The notes: generated by a model not told the origin, from the sequence alone. 6,369 nucleotides of DNA from an uncultured Mycoplasma sp. (GCA_947388575.1 CANDSI010000065.1:1-6369), one strand, 5' to 3'. Shown: positions 1 to 5,570, counted from the first letter of the stretch. A program made the numbers and translations.

Positions 1-254
1 ATATCCACACTACTTCTTTCTTTTTCATAATTATTTGAATCATCAATAGTTATAAAATTATACTTTTCTTCTAAAAGATTAATAGTTTTTTTATAAACTT
101 CATCTATAATTTCTTTATCAACACTAGTTGCTATAATATAAAAAAGAACTTCTTTTGAAATTTCCTTTTTTTTATTATTATGAGATAATTCTGCTAATTT
201 GTATGCAATTGATTCTGATATTATATATATTTCTTGTTCTTTTTTGCTCTCTAT
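1..254 (-). CDS. Partial hypothetical accessory protein, ATA start
   Basis: An open frame of 84 codons runs from an ATA at 254-252 off the left edge, so the C-terminus is missing. It begins (M)ESKKEQEIYIISESIAY and is lysine/glutamate-rich and predicted largely helical. There is no ATG, GTG or TTG in frame until a GTG near codon 80. The Shine-Dalgarno site AGGAGAG lies at 261-267, with 8 bases between GGAG and the ATA. The segment ending IDEVYKKTINLLEEKYNF resembles by eye the C-terminus of the protein at 574-1071 (IDDICCEAINILNNKYNI), suggesting a shared domain. No known family is recognised and no function is proposed. Coding is supported by a long stop-free frame in AT-rich DNA, a good ribosome site and this similarity. 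The ATA start is inferred. Confidence 0.72.
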   Translation of the reverse strand, partial: MESKKEQEIYIISESIAYKLAELSHNNKKKEISKEVLFYIIATSVDKEIIDEVYKKTINLLEEKYNFITIDDSNNYEKERSSVD

Positions 255-260
255 GTTAAT

Positions 261-267
261 CTCTCCT
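261..267 (-). promoter_or_regulatory. Shine-Dalgarno site for the ATA-start gene at 1-254
   Basis: AGGAGAG on the minus strand, with GGAG at 266-263 and then 8 bases to ATA at 254. The next in-frame conventional start is about 80 codons further on, so this site decides the start. The ATT at 260-258 is too close to the site to be preferred. Confidence 0.7.
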
Positions 268-321
268 ATCATTATTATTAAATAAAAAAAGGCAAACCAT
301 TTTTATATTTATTATTTCACT

Positions 322-555
322 TTAAATATTAAAGTTTATATTATCTTTAAGATCTTTGACAGTTTTTTTATTGAAATTTGCTAATGCTCCATCTAAGTCA
401 TCGCCAAAGTACGCACCATTAAGCCAACTACCAATTTTTTTATTTAAGTATGAAGCTACAATAAACTGTTTGCCATTTATTGAATATATTAAACAATAAT
501 CATTATTTTCTTTTAAAAGCAGACATTTTCCTAATCCACTATTTTCAAATTCTAT
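322..555 (-). CDS. Small hypothetical protein (77 aa), no conventional start codon
   Basis: A complete frame of 77 codons from ATA (555-553) to TAA (324-322). It contains no ATG, GTG or TTG anywhere, so standard gene finders will miss it. The middle and C-terminus (IVASYLNKK, then GSWLNGAYFGDDLDGALANF) follow a pattern I recall from small accessory proteins of Bacillota mobile elements: a beta strand ending in VA, a W-x-x-G-x-Y-F turn, then a helix with spaced acidic residues. No function is known to me. AAAGGAG lies at 567-573, giving an 11-base spacing to the ATA at 555. A second in-frame ATA at 564-562 is only 2 bases from the site, too close. The previous gene's stop is 18 bases upstream. 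Being a gene is likely; the exact start is less sure than for its neighbours. Confidence 0.75.
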   Translation of the reverse strand: MEFENSGLGKCLLLKENNDYCLIYSINGKQFIVASYLNKKIGSWLNGAYFGDDLDGALANFNKKTVKDLKDNINFNI

Positions 556-566
556 ACTAAATATTT

Positions 567-573
567 CTCCTTT
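567..573 (-). promoter_or_regulatory. Shine-Dalgarno site for the ATA-start gene at 322-555
   Basis: AAAGGAG directly follows the TAA stop (576-574) of the upstream gene. The spacing to ATA at 555 is 11 bases, the longest of the six such sites here. No ATG, GTG or TTG follows in frame. Confidence 0.65.
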
Positions 574-1071
574 TTAGATTCTAAAATCATTATCATATTC
601 AATATTATATTTATTATTCAATATATTAATTGCTTCACAACAAATATCATCTATTTTATCTTTATCCTCTACAAAACGAATAGCTATCATATGTACATAT
701 TCATAATTAACATAATTTTTATTTTGATTTTTCATTATATTTGATATGTTGCTTGCTATTATCTCTGCATCAGCTTTACTTTTTTCAGACAAGATAAAGT
801 GATTATCATAATTTAAGACTTCTAAATCTTTTAATGGAACTCCTTTTTCATTGCATACTTTGTATGAATAATTATTTGCGAAAGTATCATAACTTACTTC
901 TTTGTCATCAGAGCCATCTTCATTTCCTTCAAATACTCCTATTTTATTGTTTGGTTGAAAATATGCACAACCATAATCACCTGTTATTTTGTTTCTGGTT
1001 GTTAGCAGGAAATCACCATTACAATCTAACATATCCTTTACTCTTTTTAATTCATCTAGTTTATGATCTAT
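574..1071 (-). CDS. Hypothetical accessory protein (165 aa), ATA start
   Basis: The frame with conventional starts begins at ATG 1032 (152 aa), but that ATG has only a poorly spaced AAGG. Extending 13 codons upstream reaches ATA at 1071-1069, 7 bases after a perfect TAAGGAGG, giving (M)DHKLDELKRVKDMLDCNG. I therefore choose ATA. The protein has a mixed N-terminal half (DFLLTTRNK, then GCAYFQPNNKIGVFEG) and a helical C-terminal half with cysteines (ICCEAIN). There is no signal peptide or membrane segment, so it is probably cytoplasmic. Its C-terminus resembles the partial protein at 1-254. It starts 12 bases after the M23 peptidase stop and is presumably cotranscribed. No family is recognised. 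An internal start at 1032 remains possible. Confidence 0.85.
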   Translation of the reverse strand: MDHKLDELKRVKDMLDCNGDFLLTTRNKITGDYGCAYFQPNNKIGVFEGNEDGSDDKEVSYDTFANNYSYKVCNEKGVPLKDLEVLNYDNHFILSEKSKADAEIIASNISNIMKNQNKNYVNYEYVHMIAIRFVEDKDKIDDICCEAINILNNKYNIEYDNDFRI

Positions 1072-1078
1072 AACATTG

Positions 1079-1086
1079 CCTCCTTA
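1079..1086 (-). promoter_or_regulatory. TAAGGAGG: stop codon plus Shine-Dalgarno for the ATA start at 1071
   Basis: The TAA stop of the M23 peptidase gene is the first part of a perfect TAAGGAGG. Seven bases (CAATGTT) separate it from the ATA. The spacer holds an ATG, but that frame reads ATG-TTA-TAG and stops at once, its TAG overlapping the ATA. The site fits the ATA start much better than ATG 1032, which lies 46 bases away. Confidence 0.8.
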
Positions 1087-1656
1087 TTTTAAACCATTTA
1101 TAACAAAGTTTGGGTCTATGGTATGTTCTTTATCAAAAGACAATTCATCTCTCGCTATTGAAAAATGCAAATGACATCCTGTACTATAACCTGTCGATCC
1201 TACACTTCCTATTTTATCGCCTACATTAACTATTTGATCTTTAGTAATAACTATTGAATCGTCTAACATATGACCATAAGCAGTATAAAGTATTCCCATT
1301 TCTGTTTCATGCTTTATATAAACATAATTGCCTAATCCATTTTCATTGTGTCCAACTTCTACAATTATACCATTGGCACTTGCCATTACTTCTGTACCAC
1401 ACGGAGCTCCTAAATCAATCCCATTATGAAAATGATATTTTCCATCTTTATTCAACGGATCATATCTACTGCCAAATTTAGAAGTAATACTCCATCTTGC
1501 CTCTTTAGTAAAAGGTAATGAAAGAGAATTTGCTACAACTACTGAAGATTCACCACTAGCTGATCCATTGCAAATTAATACACATAATAAAATGAGAAAA
1601 AAAGGAAATGAGAAAAAAATAATAGCACCATATTTTAAAAGTTTTAAATCATTCAA
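1084..1656 (-). CDS. Membrane-anchored M23 family peptidase of the conjugation system
   Basis: A 190-residue protein with an N-terminal hydrophobic segment (about residues 11-29) acting as anchor or signal, followed by GSASGES. An M23 (LytM/peptidase_M23) zinc endopeptidase domain follows. Visible M23 motifs are HNGID (H77, D81), YGHM (H129) and HLHF (H162, H164). By family knowledge H77, D81 and H164 bind zinc, and H129 and H162 act in catalysis, so all key residues are present. The enzyme would cut peptide cross-links of peptidoglycan outside the membrane and make room for the transfer channel, the role of VirB1-like or CwlT-like hydrolases in Gram-positive conjugation. The start is TTG (1656-1654) directly after the VirB4 stop TAG, with GGAGGT at 1663-1668 and 6-base spacing. 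Translational coupling to VirB4 is likely. No NlpC/P60 or lysozyme-like domain is present. Confidence 0.93.
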   Translation of the reverse strand: MNDLKLLKYGAIIFFSFPFFLILLCVLICNGSASGESSVVVANSLSLPFTKEARWSITSKFGSRYDPLNKDGKYHFHNGIDLGAPCGTEVMASANGIIVEVGHNENGLGNYVYIKHETEMGILYTAYGHMLDDSIVITKDQIVNVGDKIGSVGSTGYSTGCHLHFSIARDELSFDKEHTIDPNFVINGLK

Positions 1657-4032
1657 CTATCTACCTCCAGCAGTTCCAAATAGTTCTTTTTCTTCTTCTC
1701 TGACGTGAACTTGTATAGGTATTCTTGTATCTTGACTTATAGCAAATAAGCATTGACCTCGACTAGCTGTAGTTAAAAATTGCACTTCTGATTCACTTAA
1801 GTTTAACATATTTTTAACACTTTCTATTTCTTTTTGTCCCTGTGCCATTACCATTATATAAGCGCTATTATCAATGATAACCTGTCCAAACCTTTCCAAA
1901 CCGTCTGCTGTAAAATCAATAAAATTTTGGGTAACAGTCAATACTGCACTATTATATTTACGAGCTCTCTTGTTGCAACGTTTTAAAAAATCTGCTCCAT
2001 CAGGATTTTTAGGATCTAAAAGTAAGTGCGCCTCTTCACAAATTAAAATAACTTTCTCATTCCTATCTCTGCTAATTTCATTCCAACACCAAGATAGAAT
2101 ATTAAAAAATTGTGTTTTTAAAATTATATCATCAGAATCAACTAAACTATGAATATCAAGCACTATAAAATCTGTAGCTTCATCTATTTTAATTGAAGAT
2201 ATGCCATTAAATATTTTAGCATCAGCTCCGAATGTTGCACGTTTAATCATAGAAGTAACTTTTTCTAATGATTCTATAACATTATGTGCCTCTTTATCTT
2301 TTTTTGCTTTATCTAAAGTATATTTTAATCTATTATATAAGTCTTGCATTATAGGATAATCTGCACTTGTCAGTTTCGATAAATCTGTGTCAAAATCAAT
2401 ACCTTTTTCTTTATAAACTTCAATTAATATTTCTTCTATTTTAGTTAACTCGTAAGCATTTAAATCTTGAAGATAATATTTAATAAATGTTCTGAAAGTT
2501 TGAAAATGTCTAGATAAATCATTATTTGATTCACTATTATCTTCATCATCTGTACCAAGTCTGACTTCTAAAGGATTAATAATTCCTGAGATACCTGTTC
2601 CACAATCAATCCAGCATCCTCCAACATTATAACAAATATCTTTATATTCACGTTCAGGATCAATAATAATTACTTTAGAGCCTCTGCACCACATTCCTCT
2701 AGCTAACTTTTTTATTAAAGTTGATTTGCCTGAACCACTTTTCCCTACTATTACAGCATTAGAATTATTACGTTTATTAGTTCTTTTCCAAGCATCAAAT
2801 AAAATTAATCCTCCTGTTGCATCATTACCTAGTACTAAGGCATCTTTATCATCTTGAAGATTTTGAAAAATAAAAGGAAAAGAGGATGCTAAAGTAAGCA
2901 TAGGAATTGGTAACCCATAATCTTTCTCTAGCTCTCTATACATCGTTGGCAAGCACATCTTCAATGCTCTCTCTTGCTCAAACATTAAATCTGCCCCACC
3001 TAGACCATAGGCAGATAGTGTTGATTTAAGTTCCTTTTTTGTTTTCTCCATTTCTTCTTTTGTTTCACCATAGCATAAAAAATTGACTGTTAGTATAGAA
3101 AATTTTTCGTGTTCCCTATCAATACGATTTACTAGTTCTGTAAAATCTTGCATTTGATTATTAAAAATAATCTGATCGCTATAATCATTAATATTAATCA
3201 TCTTTGATTTTAACTCTGACATACTCTTTTTTAAAGTACGACTAATTTCCATAGTATCGGTAGGACTTATAGTCATTACCAGCCTAGTATGATGAATATT
3301 TGCAACTGCTCCTAACCACCCTACTGCCACAGAAGATGGATAAGAAATAAGCGTTACCACACTTATGTAAGCATCGCCTAGAACTAAGTCTTTTTCATTT
3401 ATTTTGAGACCACTAGGTGCTATTCTCTCTTTAAATGACCTATTTATAGTAGTTGCATCTTTTTTAAACGTGTCCAGAGAAGAAACAGGATTTAATAATA
3501 CGTAAAGTAAATCTCTCCATTCTTCACTTTTAACTTTCTCACTAGATAATCCAGCAGAATTAAATTCTTGAATTAAATCATTTATTTTTTGTTTTAATAA
3601 ATTTTCGTTTTCTGTAATTTCTTCTATTATTAAATAGAATTCTCGATTAACAACATATTTGCGATTATTCAAGCTATTGATAAATTCATAATCTTCTTCT
3701 AATAATTGTTGCTTGTTTTTATTTTTAGCCATTTTAATTTTAGAACCTAATATGTTTAAGTTTTCATCTAAATTTATTGGCTTATCTATACAAAATATTT
3801 TAACTGGATAATCAATAGAGTTTAAGACTTTTTTTAATTGACTAACTTTTATTTGTTGTTCTTCATCAAACAATAAAGAAAGGTTAATGCACCCAACTCT
3901 TATTCCACCAATAATTTTATTGTCATCAGTATAAATATAATTATTCCATACATCATTAAAAGGCAATAAATCTAATATGGTTTTTGATAATTTTTTATTT
4001 TTAATTTTATTCTCTTTATTTATATTATTCAT
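1657..4032 (-). CDS. virB4: VirB4-like conjugation ATPase
   Basis: A 791-residue type IV secretion ATPase that energises channel assembly and substrate transfer at the cytoplasmic face of the membrane. The N-terminal half (about 1-400) fits the CagE/TrbE/VirB domain, including the region VTLISYPSSVAVGWLGAV. The C-terminal half is a P-loop domain: Walker A GKSGSGKS (430-437, K436), then VIIIDPERE (454-462), a Walker B-like strand VILICEEAH (from 661) and a TQN motif (701-703) after RKYNSAVLTV. The length is normal for Gram-positive VirB4 proteins. The Walker B acidic pair reads E666-E667 where Asp-Glu is usual. The start is ATG 4032 with TAAGGT at 4041-4046 and 8-base spacing; the upstream gene overlaps it by 8 bases. 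The stop TAG abuts the TTG of the M23 gene. The assignment is secure. Confidence 0.97.
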   Translation of the reverse strand: MNNINKENKIKNKKLSKTILDLLPFNDVWNNYIYTDDNKIIGGIRVGCINLSLLFDEEQQIKVSQLKKVLNSIDYPVKIFCIDKPINLDENLNILGSKIKMAKNKNKQQLLEEDYEFINSLNNRKYVVNREFYLIIEEITENENLLKQKINDLIQEFNSAGLSSEKVKSEEWRDLLYVLLNPVSSLDTFKKDATTINRSFKERIAPSGLKINEKDLVLGDAYISVVTLISYPSSVAVGWLGAVANIHHTRLVMTISPTDTMEISRTLKKSMSELKSKMININDYSDQIIFNNQMQDFTELVNRIDREHEKFSILTVNFLCYGETKEEMEKTKKELKSTLSAYGLGGADLMFEQERALKMCLPTMYRELEKDYGLPIPMLTLASSFPFIFQNLQDDKDALVLGNDATGGLILFDAWKRTNKRNNSNAVIVGKSGSGKSTLIKKLARGMWCRGSKVIIIDPEREYKDICYNVGGCWIDCGTGISGIINPLEVRLGTDDEDNSESNNDLSRHFQTFRTFIKYYLQDLNAYELTKIEEILIEVYKEKGIDFDTDLSKLTSADYPIMQDLYNRLKYTLDKAKKDKEAHNVIESLEKVTSMIKRATFGADAKIFNGISSIKIDEATDFIVLDIHSLVDSDDIILKTQFFNILSWCWNEISRDRNEKVILICEEAHLLLDPKNPDGADFLKRCNKRARKYNSAVLTVTQNFIDFTADGLERFGQVIIDNSAYIMVMAQGQKEIESVKNMLNLSESEVQFLTTASRGQCLFAISQDTRIPIQVHVREEEKELFGTAGGR

Positions 4033-4375
4033 TAATATTTACCTTACTTAAATGATTATTAACTCCATTTAAATCATACTTTCTTAATATTCCCATGTTT
4101 AGAGTGGCAATAGGAATATCTATACCATTATAATTAATACATCCACATATATCTCTTATAATCCTATTCTTTTTAAGAACTTTTAAAATTCCATTCTTTT
4201 TAATAAACGGATCTAAAAAAATTTTACCTGTGTCTATAAAAACATCTTTTAAATCTAATGTTATATCATGGCATTCTTTAGAGTTTTCATATTTTAATCT
4301 TATTCTTTTATCATAATAAGTATAAACACTAACATTATAAATTTTATTATTTATTTTTATCTTTTTTCTTCCTAT
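4025..4375 (-). CDS. Small hypothetical protein (116 aa), DUF4313-like, ATA start
   Basis: An uninterrupted frame of 116 codons from ATA (4375-4373) to TAA (4027-4025). It begins (M)GRKKIKINNKIYNVSVYTY. No ATG, GTG or TTG occurs where a start is needed; the only ATG (in LNMGIL) is near the C-terminus. A perfect TAAGGAGG, sharing the TAA of the upstream gene, sits 7 bases before the ATA. The stop overlaps the VirB4 ATG by 8 bases, so it is probably coupled to VirB4. It aligns by eye with the neighbouring 133-aa protein: a Y-D/Y-D-K region, RIIRDICGCINYN against GIIKESYGCVKYN, and similar spacing, so the two look like tandem duplicates. The fold is beta-rich with no membrane segment. DUF4313 is named from memory and not tested. 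ATT at 4378-4376 is a less well spaced alternative start. Confidence 0.82.
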   Translation of the reverse strand: MGRKKIKINNKIYNVSVYTYYDKRIRLKYENSKECHDITLDLKDVFIDTGKIFLDPFIKKNGILKVLKKNRIIRDICGCINYNGIDIPIATLNMGILRKYDLNGVNNHLSKVNINE

Positions 4376-4382
4376 AATTAAT

Positions 4383-4390
4383 CCTCCTTA
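4383..4390 (-). promoter_or_regulatory. TAAGGAGG: stop codon plus Shine-Dalgarno for the ATA start at 4375
   Basis: TAAGGAGG merges the stop of the upstream gene with a full Shine-Dalgarno match. Seven bases (ATTAATT) lead to ATA at 4375. The layout (TAA, 12 bases, ATA) is the same as at 1071 and 4789. Confidence 0.8.
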
Positions 4391-4789
4391 TAATTTCATT
4401 CCGAATATTTTTTTTAAATCATTTTTAGCCCAAAATCTTCTCATCCCTACAGGATCAAATTCCATTATCTTATTAAAATCGAATTTAACATATTCATATT
4501 TTTCTAAATTATATTTTACACATCCATAACTTTCTTTTATAATTCCTACTTCTTTTAATGCTTCTATAGTATTTTTACCATCTTTATTTTTACAATTTAT
4601 ATCAGCATTAATAAAGCCTTCGTCAATATCGTTTATTGATAGTTCTGGTAAATTAGTTGTTATAGTAGTATTAATTCCATTTAGATCAGTTAAAAGTAAT
4701 GCTATTCTTCCTTTATCATCATATTCTCCTACTTCTAAATTTTTATATCCGTAAAATGTCAAAATGAATTTATTAGTGATTTTGGTTAT
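4388..4789 (-). CDS. Small hypothetical protein (133 aa), DUF4313-like, ATA start
   Basis: The frame with conventional starts begins at TTG 4762 (124 aa), but no ribosome site stands before that TTG. Nine codons upstream an ATA (4789-4787) follows AAGGGG with 8-base spacing, giving (M)TKITNKFILTFYGYKNLE. This N-terminus also lines up with that of the paralogue at 4025-4375. The body reads YDDKGRIALLLTDLNG, then TTITTNLPELS, a pattern I recall from DUF4313 proteins of Bacillota mobile elements (a beta-rich core with an NLP motif); this is from memory, not a search. There is no signal or membrane segment. It begins 12 bases after the stop of the upstream gene and its own TAA forms part of the next ribosome site, so the genes are one operon. 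Function is unknown. Confidence 0.85.
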   Translation of the reverse strand: MTKITNKFILTFYGYKNLEVGEYDDKGRIALLLTDLNGINTTITTNLPELSINDIDEGFINADINCKNKDGKNTIEALKEVGIIKESYGCVKYNLEKYEYVKFDFNKIMEFDPVGMRRFWAKNDLKKIFGMKL

Positions 4790-4797
4790 AAATCTTT

Positions 4798-4803
4798 CCC
4801 CTT
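4798..4803 (-). promoter_or_regulatory. Shine-Dalgarno site for the ATA start at 4789
   Basis: AAGGGG, overlapping the TAA stop (4804-4802) of the upstream gene, with 8 bases (AAAGATTT) to ATA. It is the weakest match of the six, having GGGG in place of GGAG, but it is the only such site near this gene's 5' end. Confidence 0.6.
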
Positions 4804-5161
4804 ATATTTTCTTTTCTAATTCATTTTTAACATTTTCCAAATCAATATCATTAATAATCTTATACTTTTTTATTTTTCCACCTAATAGTAAATGATTTAA
4901 TCTATTAATAATATCTTTTCTAACTTTGGAATCACATTTATTTAAAAAAGGACCAAATGTAGTTAATAAAGGTACATTACTATATGGATCATACTCATAT
5001 ACTTTTAAATTTTTAGAACCCGTTTTGTTATAATCAACAATAAAATCAGGTATGTCTTGATATCTAATAACTACTTCATTAAAGCCATTATCAACATACA
5101 CTAATCTTTCATTGGACTCTAATATTTGTTTTATTTCTTTTTTATTATAATATTTTATTAT
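4802..5161 (-). CDS. Small hypothetical protein (119 aa), ATA start
   Basis: The frame with conventional starts begins at GTG 5101 (99 aa), with only a weak GAAAG before it. The frame stays open 20 codons further up to ATA-ATA at 5161-5156, just after an in-frame TAA. GGAGGAG at 5169-5175 is 7 bases from the first ATA. The added part reads IKYYNKKEIKQILESNERL, a plausible amphipathic helix that continues smoothly into VYVDNGFNEVVIRYQD. The centre (LKVYEYDPYSNVPLLTTFG, then FLNKCDSKVRKDIINRL) looks like a conserved small domain of clostridial mobile elements, but I cannot name the family. No signal or membrane segment is seen. It is the first gene after the control region at 5162-5294, so its expression should depend on the terminator there. 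An alternative ATG at 5177 is out of frame. Confidence 0.85.
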   Translation of the reverse strand: MIKYYNKKEIKQILESNERLVYVDNGFNEVVIRYQDIPDFIVDYNKTGSKNLKVYEYDPYSNVPLLTTFGPFLNKCDSKVRKDIINRLNHLLLGGKIKKYKIINDIDLENVKNELEKKI

Positions 5162-5168
5162 TTATATT

Positions 5169-5175
5169 CTCCTCC
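5169..5175 (-). promoter_or_regulatory. Shine-Dalgarno site for the ATA start at 5161
   Basis: GGAGGAG with 7 bases (AATATAA) to ATA at 5161. An ATG at 5177-5175 overlaps the site and opens a 10-codon frame (MEENINNKIL, stop 5147-5145) in a different frame. That ATG has no ribosome site of its own. Confidence 0.7.
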
Positions 5176-5180
5176 ATTTT

Positions 5181-5208
5181 AAAAAAACTCAATTTTTTAT
5201 ATTGAGCT
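5181..5208 (-). terminator. Intrinsic terminator or attenuator upstream of the small-gene operon
   Basis: On the minus-strand RNA, AGCUCAAU (5208-5201) pairs with AUUGAGUU (5193-5186), forming an 8-bp stem with one G-U pair and a 7-base loop. The stem runs into seven U (5187-5181). It ends just before the Shine-Dalgarno site at 5169-5175 and lies downstream of both the PrgI gene and the candidate promoter at 5266-5274. Every transcript reaching the small genes and VirB4 from either source must therefore pass it, which suggests partial or regulated termination. The stem is AT-rich and short, so its efficiency is uncertain. Confidence 0.65.
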
Positions 5209-5226
5209 AATATTTATATTTTTTTC

Positions 5227-5253
5227 AATTAGATAAACTAAGCTTATCTAATT
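5227..5253. repeat. Perfect 10-bp inverted repeat in the leader region
   Basis: AATTAGATAA (5227-5236) and TTATCTAATT (5244-5253) are exact inverted copies around a 7-base centre. The repeat lies a few bases downstream of the predicted transcription start from the -10 element at 5266-5271. It could be an operator for a dimeric repressor or a hairpin in the leader RNA. On the minus-strand RNA, its downstream arm (CUAAU) could pair with AUUAG just before the terminator stem, hinting at competing structures. No uridine run follows, so it is not itself a terminator. Confidence 0.6.
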
Positions 5254-5265
5254 TAATTTTATTTA

Positions 5266-5274
5266 ATTATAACA
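5266..5274 (-). promoter_or_regulatory. Extended -10 promoter for the small-gene/VirB4 operon
   Basis: TGTTATAAT on the minus strand matches TGnTATAAT exactly. At 17-base spacing the -35 position (5294-5289) reads TTTAAT, a weak match to TTGACA; extended -10 promoters tolerate this. The expected start is near 5259, just before the inverted repeat. In DNA this AT-rich, a TATAAT alone is weak evidence, but the TG extension and the position between two gene groups support it. Confidence 0.5.
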
Positions 5275-5294
5275 TATAATAAATAATAATTAAA

Positions 5295-5570
5295 CTATTT
5301 TAATTTATATTTTTTTTGATTATAGTTATATTTTATGCATTTTTTAAAAATAATTAAAGCTGTACTACCATTAGGTAGTGGGAATAAAAGAAGAAAAATT
5401 AATAAAGGTAAGATACAAAATAGTAATATTTTTAATTGAAATTGATGGACTAAACTTTGAAGTAAGAATCCTATTCCGAAACTTACTCCTAAAGCTAATA
5501 ATTCTATCACTCCAAAACCTTTAAATATTTCTCTCTTTACTTTAATATTTTTTGGTATTAAATAAATCAT
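5295..5570 (-). CDS. PrgI/VirB3-like conjugation membrane protein
   Basis: A 91-residue protein with a short N-terminal segment (MIYLIPKNIKVKREIFKGFG), two membrane helices (about 20-41 and 46-65), and the PLPNG turn followed by a basic tail. This is the layout of PrgI-family proteins, the Gram-positive counterpart of VirB3, which partner VirB4 in the inner-membrane complex. The start is ATG 5570 with AGGAG at 5581-5585 and 10-base spacing. The ATG overlaps the TGA stop of the VirB6-like gene (ATGA), showing translational coupling. In related elements the VirB4 gene usually follows directly, but here about 1.26 kb of regulatory DNA and three small genes lie between. Family assignment rests on topology and sequence pattern. 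Confidence 0.83.
   Translation of the reverse strand: MIYLIPKNIKVKREIFKGFGVIELLALGVSFGIGFLLQSLVHQFQLKILLFCILPLLIFLLLFPLPNGSTALIIFKKCIKYNYNQKKYKLK

Noticed and set aside
284..304. Possible minus-strand terminator (GG-UUUG-CC with flanking A and U runs) between the genes at 322-555 and 1-254
   Set aside because: The stem has only two G-C pairs and a bulge, and A/U runs of this kind are expected by chance in such AT-rich DNA. The 67-base gap shows nothing else clear apart from the ribosome site.
834..2152. Open frames on the plus strand inside the minus-strand genes (for example 834-1073, 1254-1481, 1874-2152) and at 5653-5877
   Set aside because: They lie opposite well-supported minus-strand genes, lack good ribosome sites, and their translations are biased in the way antisense frames of AT-rich genes are.
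322..5161. The six ATA genes as pseudogenes inactivated at the start codon
   Set aside because: All six keep full frames without internal stops, keep their ribosome sites, and four are tightly packed with or overlap functional neighbours. Not excluded, but less likely than use of the ATA.
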